DNA from: an uncultured Alistipes sp.
GTDB taxonomy: Bacteria > Bacteroidota > Bacteroidia > Bacteroidales > Rikenellaceae
Assembly (NCBI GenBank): GCA_900546065.1
Contig: URBK01000013.1
Coordinates: 23,112-87,111 of the forward strand
Direction: 5' to 3'
DNA length: 64,000 nucleotides
Below, piece by piece: positions 50,637-58,915 of the stretch. Each line of letters begins with the position of its first letter. Positions within the stretch are counted from its first letter, which is position 1. Under the pieces are notes generated by a model. It saw nothing but the letters and a program-made list of their open reading frames with translations, did not search any database and was not told where the DNA came from. Made by a program: the position numbers and the translations under genes.

Positions 50637-51866
50637 TTAGCTGTCGAAGGCGATCTTCATGATAAGTGACGTTGCGCCGATATTCTTCAGCGTATAGTCC
50701 TTGGCCGTAGAGCTGACCTTCGCGCGATACTCCTTGTTGTCGCGCAGCGGGGCGAACCACGCCTCGAGGTCTGTCACCGTCTCAACCTTCGTAGCAGCTC
50801 CCAGAGCCACCATGTCGCGCGCCTCCTTGAACTTCGAATAGTTGGGGCCGAAGGCTATGGGCAGAGCGAATATCGCCGCCTCCAGCGTGTTATGGATACC
50901 GGTGCCGAAGCCGCCGCCGATATATGCCCACGAGGCGTAGCGGTAGACCGACGAGAGCATTCCCACCGTATCGAGTACCAGCACCTGATACCGCTCGACG
51001 GGGGTTGCGTCGTTGCAATGCGTATAACGTACGGCACCGCCCTGCGTCTCGGCTATGATACGGTTTATGCGGCACTCGTCCATCTCGTGCGGCACGATGA
51101 CGAACTTTATCTCGGGGTTGTCGTTTATCAGCGGCAGGAGTATGTCTTCGTCGGGTCTCCACGTCGACCCAGCCACAAACAGAGGTTTGTCGGCCTTGAA
51201 CCGCTCGACGATGTCGATGCGCTTCACCCCCTCGGCGATGGCCGCCACGCGGTCGAAACGCGTATCCCCTGCCACGACCACATTGTCGAAGCCGATATCG
51301 TGCAGCAGATGTCGCGACTCCTCGTTCTGGACGAATATCTGGTCGAACGAATCGAGCGCCTGCCGCCACAGGAAACCGTAGCTGCGGAAGAAGATCGAGT
51401 TGCGGCGGAAGATGGCCGAGATGACGAACGTGCGCGTACCGCGGCGCTTGAGCTGCGTGAGGTAGTTTATCCAGAACTCGTACTTGACGAATATTGCAAT
51501 CTCGGGGTGCGCCAGATCGAGGAAACGGCGTACGTTCCGCGGCGTGTCGATCGGCATGTAGAAGATGTAATCGGCCCCCTTGTAGTTCTTGCGCACCTCG
51601 TAGCCCGAGGGCGAGAAAAATGTCAGAAGTATCTTGTAATGAGGATAATTGGCCTTGATCTGCTCCATGACGGGACGTCCCTGTTCGAACTCTCCGAGCG
51701 AGGCCACATGTATCCATACTATTCTGTCCGAGGGCGATATCGTGCGGGCCATGCGGTCGAAGATCCCTTTTCGGCCGACGGTCCATTTTTTGGCCTTGTC
51801 GTTCCACAACGAGGCCAACGCGATCAGGCGTGCATATACGGCTACACAGAAATTATATAGAAACAT
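50637..51866 (-). CDS. waaA: 3-deoxy-D-manno-octulosonic acid (Kdo) transferase
   Basis: Inner-membrane-bound glycosyltransferase adding Kdo to lipid A, essential for LPS core. 409 aa from ATG 51866. N-terminal membrane-insertion helix, Trp-Ile-His-Val-Ala-Ser-Leu-Gly-Glu-Phe-Glu-Gln with the catalytic Glu, and C-terminal Gly-Gly-Gly-Phe-Gly-Thr-Gly-Ile-His-Asn-Thr-Leu-Glu-Ala. A longer frame from 51896 is excluded: its ATG falls inside the -7 box. Followed on the other side by yraN and lgt, an envelope cluster on the same strand. Confidence 0.93.
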   Translation of the reverse strand: MFLYNFCVAVYARLIALASLWNDKAKKWTVGRKGIFDRMARTISPSDRIVWIHVASLGEFEQGRPVMEQIKANYPHYKILLTFFSPSGYEVRKNYKGADYIFYMPIDTPRNVRRFLDLAHPEIAIFVKYEFWINYLTQLKRRGTRTFVISAIFRRNSIFFRSYGFLWRQALDSFDQIFVQNEESRHLLHDIGFDNVVVAGDTRFDRVAAIAEGVKRIDIVERFKADKPLFVAGSTWRPDEDILLPLINDNPEIKFVIVPHEMDECRINRIIAETQGGAVRYTHCNDATPVERYQVLVLDTVGMLSSVYRYASWAYIGGGFGTGIHNTLEAAIFALPIAFGPNYSKFKEARDMVALGAATKVETVTDLEAWFAPLRDNKEYRAKVSSTAKDYTLKNIGATSLIMKIAFDS

Positions 51867-51893
51867 AAATGTCACTATCGCGATTTTGCGCGA

Positions 51894-51925
51894 CAAAGGT
51901 ATGTTTTTTTATCCAACCCACCAAA
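51894..51925 (-). promoter_or_regulatory. waaA promoter
   Basis: Minus-strand -33 TTTG (plus CAAA, 51922-51925), 20-bp spacer, -7 TACCTTTG (plus CAAAGGTA, 51894-51901). It fixes the start codon at 51866 and sits at the end of the yraN gene. Confidence 0.7.
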
Positions 51926-52294
51926 TTACCACCCAACTTCGACCATATTTGTCACATATCTGACCTCATACTCCCCGTCGGGGAAGATATCCACCGCCAC
52001 AAGATCGAACTCCACCTCGCCTGTTACGTGCCGCTGTGCCAGATATGACTCCGCGGCACGGCGCAGCGCCGCCGCCTTGGATGGCGTGACGGCAGCCTCG
52101 GGCGAGACGAGGGCACCGGCCGCACGCGTCTTAACCTCAACCAGATGTGTCACGCCCGCACGTGTGGCCACGATGTCGATCTCGTAGCGGCCGCAGCGCC
52201 AGTTACGGTCGCATATAAGGAACCCTCTGCGGCGCAGATACTCCACAGCTATTGCCTCGCCACGGTCTCCCGTTATCTTTGTCCGCGACACCAT
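51926..52294 (-). CDS. YraN/UPF0102 nuclease-fold protein
   Basis: A 122-aa protein of the YraN (UPF0102) family, with Gly-Glu-Ala-Ile-Ala near the N-terminus and the endonuclease-like pattern Tyr-Glu-Ile-Asp-Ile-Val, then Leu-Val-Glu-Val-Lys-Thr-Arg. Predicted Holliday-junction-resolvase-like fold. Role is not established; often near replication or envelope genes. It is 6 bp downstream of lgt, so co-transcribed. Confidence 0.9.
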   Translation of the reverse strand: MVSRTKITGDRGEAIAVEYLRRRGFLICDRNWRCGRYEIDIVATRAGVTHLVEVKTRAAGALVSPEAAVTPSKAAALRRAAESYLAQRHVTGEVEFDLVAVDIFPDGEYEVRYVTNMVEVGW

Positions 52295-52300
52295 CTGCTC

Positions 52301-53137
52301 TCAGGATTGTTTAAGGACATGCTTTCGGCGGAGCGCCATCACCGCGATACCGGCCAATATAAAAGGTATGCTCAACAGCTGCCCCATATCTATCGAGAGC
52401 CACGCGCGCAGAGACTCCTCGAAAGGCTCCTGCACCTCCTTGAAGAACTCAACGACGAACCTAAGTCCAAATATCAGGGCTATCGACAGACCGAAGAGGT
52501 AACCTGCACCGACCTTTTGATGCCGATACCTGTACACGGCATACACGACGGCAAATATAGCGAAATAGCCCACAGCCTCATATAGCTGGGCGGGATGCCG
52601 CGGCAACTGATCTACGCGGCTGAAGACTATGGCCAGCGGGCTGTCGCTCGGGGCCCCGAGAATCTCCGAATTGAAGAAGTTGCCCAGACGTATAAAGGCA
52701 CCTCCGAGCGGTGCCACCACCCCCAGCTTGTCGAGCAGATCCCACATGGGGAAGCGGTAGCGGCGGGCGTAGAGTATGAGCGAGACGATTATGCCGACGG
52801 CGGCGCCGTGGCTTGCCAACCCCATGAAACCGAACCCCCACGAGCCGTCGCTGCGTTCGTATATCGGTAGCACTATGCGCCACGGATGCGTCAGATAGAA
52901 GTGCGTCTCGTAGAAGAGACAGTGGCCCAGACGCGCCCCGACAAATGTGCCAATGAAGACATATATCAACAATGATTCGAGATTGTCGGTTGAAAGTCCC
53001 TCGCGCCGGAATATGGACCTCATCACGAAGTAACACGAGGCGAATGCCGCCAGCCAGCAGAGCGAATAGTAGCGGACGGCAAAACTTCCGACCGAAAACA
53101 ATACGGGATCAATATCCCACACCAGATGTCCATCCAT
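52301..53137 (-). CDS. lgt: Prolipoprotein diacylglyceryl transferase
   Basis: Inner-membrane enzyme that adds diacylglycerol to the lipobox cysteine; essential for the many lipoproteins in this window. 278 aa, seven transmembrane helices, signature Gly-Gly-Ala-Phe-Ile-Arg-Leu-Gly-Asn-Phe-Phe-Asn-Ser-Glu and Pro-Arg-His-Pro-Ala-Gln-Leu-Tyr-Glu. Two in-frame starts (53149, 53137) are possible; 53137 is nearer the family start. C-terminus Leu-Arg-Arg-Lys. Upstream of yraN and waaA. Confidence 0.93.
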   Translation of the reverse strand: MDGHLVWDIDPVLFSVGSFAVRYYSLCWLAAFASCYFVMRSIFRREGLSTDNLESLLIYVFIGTFVGARLGHCLFYETHFYLTHPWRIVLPIYERSDGSWGFGFMGLASHGAAVGIIVSLILYARRYRFPMWDLLDKLGVVAPLGGAFIRLGNFFNSEILGAPSDSPLAIVFSRVDQLPRHPAQLYEAVGYFAIFAVVYAVYRYRHQKVGAGYLFGLSIALIFGLRFVVEFFKEVQEPFEESLRAWLSIDMGQLLSIPFILAGIAVMALRRKHVLKQS

Positions 53138-53295
53138 ACAGAAAACCATTTCTTCCGTAATAATACAATTCCGGGAGCCGTGGAAGCGGTGCGCATTATG
53201 GCCCCGCGACATCACAATCCCCACCCACGGACAGATACCGCCCCATCAGAGCAAATTACATTATAATATACCCTGCGGCTACACCCCGTCCCGTG

Positions 53296-53997
53296 TCAGA
53301 GAAGGAATCCCAGATCGTCGCCCGCCTTTACTTCGAAGGTCTCGACACCCTTGCGGAAGATACGCGCCGGGCGCAGGCCGACCAGCTCCAGACGGCCGTC
53401 ATGCAGGTGCAGCATGCACCCCTCGCGCAGGCCCACGACCCAGCGTCGGGGATTGGCCTCGATGTACTCCAATATGCGCTGCTCGCGCGTCTCACCCGCA
53501 TGCCCCTCGGGATTGGCATCCAGATAGTGGGGATTTATCTGGAACTTCACGGCCCCGATGGCTCGGAACGACTCGGGCTGCACGATGGGCATATCGTTTG
53601 TAGTGCATATCGTCGGGCAGGCGACGTTGCTGCCGGCCGACCATCCGACGTAGGGCGTGCCGCCGGCTATGCGGGCGCGTATGGCCCGCATGAGCCCCTG
53701 CTGCTGCATCTTGCGCGCAAGGGCAAAGGTGTTGCCGCCGCCGACACATACGGCCTCCGCCTCGCGGATCATACGCCGCGGATCATGCGCCCGATGCACC
53801 GAACGCACACGTATGCCCAGCTCGTCGAAGCGCGCCTGCACCTTCGCCTCGTATGCGGCATACGAGAATGTTACGGCCGCGTACGGCACGAAGGCCACCT
53901 CCTTCACCCCGTCGAGGAACTTGCCTATGGCACTCAGCGGGTAACGCAGGTATTCCTCACCTGCATTGGTGGAATTGGATATCAGGAGTAGATTCAT
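53296..53997 (-). CDS. pepE: Peptidase E (alpha-aspartyl dipeptidase)
   Basis: Cytoplasmic serine peptidase of family S51 cleaving Asp-X dipeptides. 233 aa, normal. Catalytic serine in Trp-Ser-Ala-Gly-Ser-Asn-Val (near 120) and the nucleotide-like strand Val-Gly-Gly-Gly-Asn-Thr-Phe. It stands alone between lgt and acpP with no operon partner. Confidence 0.88.
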   Translation of the reverse strand: MNLLLISNSTNAGEEYLRYPLSAIGKFLDGVKEVAFVPYAAVTFSYAAYEAKVQARFDELGIRVRSVHRAHDPRRMIREAEAVCVGGGNTFALARKMQQQGLMRAIRARIAGGTPYVGWSAGSNVACPTICTTNDMPIVQPESFRAIGAVKFQINPHYLDANPEGHAGETREQRILEYIEANPRRWVVGLREGCMLHLHDGRLELVGLRPARIFRKGVETFEVKAGDDLGFLL

Positions 53998-54089
53998 AAT
54001 ATGGTGATTTTCAATCTATTGGCAAATAACGATATTTTCAGGGGGATAAAATATTTTCAACATGATGCCAAAATTAATAAAAAAAGTGT

Positions 54090-54116
54090 TACTTTTGCGC
54101 AGAAAAGCGCAGAAAA
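54090..54116 (+). promoter_or_regulatory. acpP promoter and leader repeat
   Basis: -7 TACTTTTG (54090-54097) 68 bp before the acpP ATG. GCGCAGAAAA is tandemly repeated at 54097-54106 and 54107-54116, at the expected transcription start, so the leader begins with the repeat. No exact -33. Confidence 0.5.
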
Positions 54117-54164
54117 GATTGCGACCAATCAATATTACAATTGTTAAACTTAAAAATTAAAGTT

Positions 54165-54401
54165 ATGTCAGAAGTTCAGCAGAAAGTTGTCGAGATCATC
54201 GTTGACAAGTTGGGCGTTAAGGAGTCTGAGGTAGTTCCCGAAGCAAGTTTCACCGCTCATCTGGGCGCAGATTCTCTGGACACCGTTGAGTTGATCATGG
54301 AGTTCGAGAAGGCATTCGATATCCAGATCCCCGACGAGGACGCCGAGAAGATCACTACCGTTGGCGACGCTATCGCATACGTAGAGGCTCACAAGAAGTA
54401 A
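54165..54401 (+). CDS. acpP: Acyl carrier protein
   Basis: A 78-aa acidic helical carrier. The phosphopantetheine-bearing Ser is in [11 protein letters not shown]. Holds fatty-acid intermediates for FAS II. Start 54165 gives the classic length; a longer start 24 bp upstream is not preferred. fabF, usually the next gene, is absent: 640 bp of unassigned DNA follow. Confidence 0.97.
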   Translation: MSEVQQKVVEIIVDKLGVKESEVVPEASFTAHLGADSLDTVELIMEFEKAFDIQIPDEDAEKITTVGDAIAYVEAHKK

Positions 54402-55043
54402 TTTCAAGACCATATACCTCGCATAAAACGTGTCCGCCGAGGTTTCACGCGAAACGTCGGACGTGCGTCTACGGACGTCGCGGGCCCGAATGCGGGACTG
54501 GACACATCGAACTTACAAAGGTTCTACGCAGAGAGCAGGGCTGTTTCGGGGCGTGTTTTTCTCCTCGGATAGCCCTTTTTCCATATTTACACCCTGCTGC
54601 CGCAGCCTCTGCCGACACTCTGCACAACAGGCTCGCGCAGAGCTGACAACACCATCCGTACCCCACCGCGCCCGACTCCGCATTCGACACGAAGCGCGCG
54701 ACACAATGGGGCATGATGGATCTCCGGCCGTCCGTTGACCGAGACCGCACCTGTCACACGTCATACGCGCCGCCCGCCGCAATACCCAAAGCCCCACACA
54801 GATGAACAACCCGCACATAAAGACAGGGACAAAAGGGGCAGAAGAGACTCAAGGACAAGGCGGGGCGGACGAATTGCAACAGGTGATCGTGCAACGGGAC
54901 AAAGATCCCGAAACGGACAACACGACGCAGAGCAAGAGATCCATGATGCCGTCGCATATTGAATGGCGGAAGCGCCCGGCCATAACGCGGGAACAGTTGC
55001 AGGATGAGGGTACCGACACAACAATTCAAATCGGACAAAACAC
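54402..55043. other. Unassigned 642-bp spacer between acpP and rnc
   Basis: No convincing gene. A hairpin (GTCCG with CGGAC, enclosing GTTTC with GAAAC, 54432-54462) follows acpP but has no T-tract. Open frames in both directions lack family resemblance; one (54802-55047, plus) overlaps the rnc start by 4 bp and is Gln/Asp/Lys-rich. It is too weak to call. It could be remnant or non-coding RNA sequence. Confidence 0.4.
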
Positions 55044-56927
55044 GTGATAGACTTCATATTAAGACCCATACGCCGCCGTTTCGGCAAGGACCGCAAGTTC
55101 TACGCCGCCATCGACGACATGTTCGGATTCATTCCGCACAACATCGAGCTATACAAGCTCGCACTCATACACAAGTCGGCCTCGGTCACGCTCGACGACG
55201 GTCGCCAGATAAACAACGAACGACTGGAGTTTCTGGGTGACGCCGTCATCGAGAGCGTCACGTCGGACTATCTGTTCATCGAGTTCCCCGACCAGAACGA
55301 GGGTTTCCTCACGCAGCTGCGCTCGAAGATGGTATCGCGGCAGTCGCTCAACGAGGTGGCCAAACGCCTCAAGCTCGACACCCACGTCATAACACACTCG
55401 TCGGCGAGCTTCTCGCAGAAACACATCTACGGCGACGCATTCGAGGCGATGATGGGGGCTATATACCTCGATCAGGGATACGATTTCGTCAACCGCCTGC
55501 TCATCAACCGCATCTTCGGCGACTACCTGCGCACCGGCGCGCTGCTCGAGGAGGAGACCGACTTCAAGAGCCGTCTTATAGAGTGGTGCCAGAAGAACCA
55601 CCACACCATACGCTTCATCACCTCGCACGACCGCAGCTACTCGTCGTCACACCCCGTATTCATCTGCAAGGTGCTCATCGACGATATCGAAGCCGGCTAC
55701 GGGTCGGGAGACTCGAAGAAGGAGGCCGAACAGCATGCCGCCTTCTCCGTCTCGCAAGGATTCCGCGAGGAGGACTGCGCCAAGCTCTTCGACCGCCTCG
55801 ACGCCATAGAGCGCGGCCTCACGCCCCAACGCCCCCAACGCCGTAAGGACGATCAGGATGATCCGGATGAGGACACCCGTAATACTGCAGGTGCCCAGAA
55901 CCGTAAAACGGACAAAAGCGATAACGGGGATGGAGACAATAGGGAGAATACGGGGCAGAACTCCGACCCGGAAAATACCGAGAGTGAATCTGGCGCAGCT
56001 AAGAGTACGGGCCGCAGCCGCTCATCACGCCGGGCGCGCCGCCGTGCGGCCGCAGCTGCCGCGGATAACGTAACAGACACGGTAACGGAGGAGCAAACAG
56101 CAAATGCGGATGAAGGTGTTGCCGCAAATATTGACGCTAACGCTCCGGAGACCATATCGGATCAGGCGGTCGAGGATAGTACGTCAGCCACAGACGCAGA
56201 GAGTGTTTCCACACCGGATAACGATCTGCCCGATGCCGAGAAGTCTGACAACAGCGACGCAGAGCCCATTTTGACGGCTGCCGAGCCGACTGCAGAAAAG
56301 CCGTCGGAGAATATCCCGGCTGAGAATACGCAGGCGGAACATCAAGAGGCCGAAACAGCAACTGAAGAAGGCGTCCAATCGGAGTTTTCGGACGATACCT
56401 CCACGACCTCGGAGCAGAATGGCGCCGGGCGCAGCCGCTCGCGCCGTTCGCGCAGAAAGGCCGCGGCGCAGACAACGGAACCGGAAGCCACGCAGCAGGA
56501 TTCCACCACGGAAAAGGCAGAGTCTTCGGCCGAAAATGATAATGCCGATACAGCGTCGGAGCAAGCCGCGGAGAAGGCAGCGACACCAAAGAGGCGTTCG
56601 CGCCGCCGCACCAAAGCCGCCGTAACCGAAGCGGAGATATTCGAGGTGTCGGCAATGGAGATAACGGAGCCTGCGCCCGAGCCTACGACATCCGAAAATT
56701 CAGAGACGGCAGCAGGATCCGCGACAGAGACAGAGGAAGCCGCAACACCCAAGAGGCGCCCCCACCGCCGGCAGTCCAAAGCAGCAAAGTCCGCTGAAAA
56801 GAACTCCGGAAGTTCAACAGAGAACCCAGTCGAAGCCGCAGCGCCTGCGGATGATGGGAATGGAGGCATGACGGAAGAAGCCCATACCGAGAGTGACAAT
56901 ACAAACGCCGCACAACAGCCGGAATAG
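55044..56927 (+). CDS. rnc: RNase III with long disordered Arg-rich C-terminal tail
   Basis: Double-stranded RNA endonuclease. The first 240 residues are ordinary: RNase III domain with signature Asn-Glu-Arg-Leu-Glu-Phe-Leu-Gly-Asp (58-66) and Glu134 in Gly-Asp-Ala-Phe-Glu-Ala; dsRNA-binding domain about 173-240. Then 387 residues without fold: acidic Glu/Asp/Thr/Ser/Ala spacer cut by four arginine patches at 323-334, 463-472, 516-523 and 570-579 (two GRSRS/R, two PKRR types). Normal Bacteroidota Rnc is about 250-330 aa. Start is GTG; ATG is absent upstream in frame. Confidence 0.9.
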   Translation: MIDFILRPIRRRFGKDRKFYAAIDDMFGFIPHNIELYKLALIHKSASVTLDDGRQINNERLEFLGDAVIESVTSDYLFIEFPDQNEGFLTQLRSKMVSRQSLNEVAKRLKLDTHVITHSSASFSQKHIYGDAFEAMMGAIYLDQGYDFVNRLLINRIFGDYLRTGALLEEETDFKSRLIEWCQKNHHTIRFITSHDRSYSSSHPVFICKVLIDDIEAGYGSGDSKKEAEQHAAFSVSQGFREEDCAKLFDRLDAIERGLTPQRPQRRKDDQDDPDEDTRNTAGAQNRKTDKSDNGDGDNRENTGQNSDPENTESESGAAKSTGRSRSSRRARRRAAAAAADNVTDTVTEEQTANADEGVAANIDANAPETISDQAVEDSTSATDAESVSTPDNDLPDAEKSDNSDAEPILTAAEPTAEKPSENIPAENTQAEHQEAETATEEGVQSEFSDDTSTTSEQNGAGRSRSRRSRRKAAAQTTEPEATQQDSTTEKAESSAENDNADTASEQAAEKAATPKRRSRRRTKAAVTEAEIFEVSAMEITEPAPEPTTSENSETAAGSATETEEAATPKRRPHRRQSKAAKSAEKNSGSSTENPVEAAAPADDGNGGMTEEAHTESDNTNAAQQPE

Positions 56928-57010
56928 GTATGCATACGGGCCACGACACGGCTGCAGACACACAAAACGAATAACGAATACATTACAAAGACGCAAGCGG
57001 TCGGATACGA

Positions 57011-57661
57011 ATGAAGAATCTGCATGACAAACTCCTTTCCCGCGGGGCGGCATCGCTGACCGATGCCGAGCTGCTGGCGCTGCTTGTGGAGTCGTCCGAC
57101 GACAGGCGCGACCCGCGGCAGACGGCAGAGAATCTGCTCGCGGCATACAGTTCGCTGACAGCCGTAGCGCATGCCGAGATCGGTCGGCTGCGCATGAGCG
57201 AGGGTCTGGGGCTGCGTCGTGCCGAACGCATACGTCTGGCCACGGAGCTGGGGCGCCGCGCCACGGCCGCTACGGCCGCCGCTACGGCTACCGTCACCAC
57301 CGATGCCGACGTGGTGCGTATCATGAGGCCCATACTCGATGCCATGGGGCACGAGGAGTGCTGGGCCATATACCTTACCTCGTCGAACCGTATCATCGAG
57401 CATTGCCGCGTAAGTCAGGGCGGCGTGCAGGCGACGGTCGTAGACCACCGTCTCATTGTCAAACGCGCCCTCGAACTGCTTGCCACGCAGATAATACTCG
57501 TACACAACCACCCTTCGGGCACGGCCGCGCCAAGCGATGCCGACCGCACGCTGACGATCCGCATACGCGACGCCGCGGCGCTGTTCGACATACGTCTTAC
57601 GGATCACATCATAATAGCCCGCGAGGGGGAGTTCTCATTCCGCCGCGCCTCGATGCTTTAA
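57011..57661 (+). CDS. radC: RadC-like JAB/MPN-domain protein
   Basis: A 216-aa protein: N-terminal helix-hairpin-helix-like part (Ser-Leu-Thr-Asp-Ala-Glu-Leu-Leu-Ala-Leu-Leu), and a C-terminal JAB1/MPN metalloprotein domain with the zinc motif His-Asn-His-Pro-Ser-Gly and the downstream Ser-Asp-Ala-Asp. RadC's role in repair was never proven and is disputed. It is 83 bp after the rnc stop. Normal length. Confidence 0.9.
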   Translation: MKNLHDKLLSRGAASLTDAELLALLVESSDDRRDPRQTAENLLAAYSSLTAVAHAEIGRLRMSEGLGLRRAERIRLATELGRRATAATAAATATVTTDADVVRIMRPILDAMGHEECWAIYLTSSNRIIEHCRVSQGGVQATVVDHRLIVKRALELLATQIILVHNHPSGTAAPSDADRTLTIRIRDAAALFDIRLTDHIIIAREGEFSFRRASML

Positions 57662-57672
57662 CGTCACAGAAA

Positions 57673-57711
57673 AGTCAGCGGGGACTACTCCGAGAGTTGT
57701 CCCCGCTGACT
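57673..57711. terminator. Long convergent hairpin between radC and barrel gene
   Basis: Perfect 13-bp outer stem AGTCAGCGGGGAC (57673-57685) / GTCCCCGCTGACT (57699-57711), and an inner ACTC/GAGT hairpin. No strong T-run; probably a shared terminator for convergent genes. Confidence 0.65.
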
Positions 57712-57727
57712 GCATATCATTATCGCC

Positions 57728-58474
57728 CTACCACCGTATCTGCAGGAAGGCACGGTAACCCGAAGTCTTGAGTTTCGCCGGTGTCAGAGCCTCACCGCCC
57801 GTAAAGTCCTTATACCGGCAGCCGCCCATGCGGGCCTCGATACCCACACCTATGTTGCGCCACGACGCCGAGGCTCCTATGTTGAACATCGAGGCGTAGT
57901 TGCCGTAGAAATCATAGTTGATATATATGCCCGAAAATGAGGGCGCATAACGTACATATCCCGTAAACGTGAAGTTGCGCCCGGGCGTGAGCGTTACCGA
58001 CGGGCCGATCTGAAGCGAGTACTCGACCTTGTGCATCGGCACATCAAGACGTTTTGTGGGATCGTGTTCCGCATCAAAATCGTCGGGATCGATCATACCC
58101 CAGTTATCCATGTTGTCGATCGTATAGTTGGCATACGACACATCGGCGAAACTTACGTCCAGACCGAAGCCCAACATACGGGCTATGGGTTTGCGATGCA
58201 ACATATAGGTATGGACGTATGTCAGCGACACACCCCAGTTGCTTCGGGCGCCGACGTTCGTGCCGCGGGCTACACCGGCCGCCTCGTCAAATATATCCCC
58301 GAGATTGACGCCCTTGTCCGAGAGCTCGATCTTATCCGACAGATAACTGATGTTGATGACATTCTTGCGTACCTTCTTGTCGGGACGGAAGGTAAAGAAA
58401 TCATTATATTCCTGAGCTGCGGCCGACATGCACGCGCACAGCGCCGCCAAGGCCAAAAACAATTTTTTTTTCAT
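57728..58474 (-). CDS. Outer-membrane beta-barrel protein of unknown function
   Basis: A 248-aa exported protein with a signal peptide to about Ala-Ala-Ala-Gln21 and alternating aromatic strands typical of a small outer-membrane barrel, ending in an aromatic C-terminal residue (Arg-Trp). It has several Gly-Val-Asn-Leu and Tyr-Val-Arg-Tyr strands and is probably PorT-like or OMP_b-brl. Nothing more specific seen. Converges on radC. Confidence 0.7.
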   Translation of the reverse strand: MKKKLFLALAALCACMSAAAQEYNDFFTFRPDKKVRKNVINISYLSDKIELSDKGVNLGDIFDEAAGVARGTNVGARSNWGVSLTYVHTYMLHRKPIARMLGFGLDVSFADVSYANYTIDNMDNWGMIDPDDFDAEHDPTKRLDVPMHKVEYSLQIGPSVTLTPGRNFTFTGYVRYAPSFSGIYINYDFYGNYASMFNIGASASWRNIGVGIEARMGGCRYKDFTGGEALTPAKLKTSGYRAFLQIRW

Positions 58475-58859
58475 ATATCAATACGATCTGTCTATTCCTT
58501 ATCCCGTATAATACGCCCACCGGCAACATTCAGCTACCCCGCGCGGCAAATTCCCTGCCTCACACGGCAACTCGGCATTGGCGGACGCGTTCACCGTGAG
58601 GCGGCACCTTCTCTATAATGCGGCCACCGCCCCGAATATCCCGCAAGGCAATGCACCCGCACGGGAAGTCGGCCGGAAATGGGTTTCCATGCGCAGAGCG
58701 CACTGCGAAACATGTTAAGCCCATTACAAAAATAGAAATAATTGCCATCTCTACAAATTAATAATCCGCAAATTACGGCCCCGGAGACAAAAACGTGCCA
58801 GCAAGCGCAAAAAACCGAGGCTATTTAAGCCGCGCGTGCTCATTTTATCATTTATTTTG

Positions 58860-58867
58860 TACTTTTG
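58860..58867 (+). promoter_or_regulatory. glyS -7 box
   Basis: TACTTTTG, exact match, 48 bp before the glyS ATG; no exact TTTG at -33. Confidence 0.45.
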
Positions 58868-58915
58868 TAATCTGAAACAAACATAGGCTGAACACAAATA
58901 CAAAAACGAAATACC

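Noticed and set aside
51866..51896. Ten extra N-terminal codons of waaA (start 51,896)
   Set aside because: The ATG lies inside the -7 promoter box, so it cannot be in the mRNA.
54802..55047. 81-codon frame overlapping the rnc start
   Set aside because: No ribosome-binding or motif evidence; composition is like non-coding DNA in the same gap.
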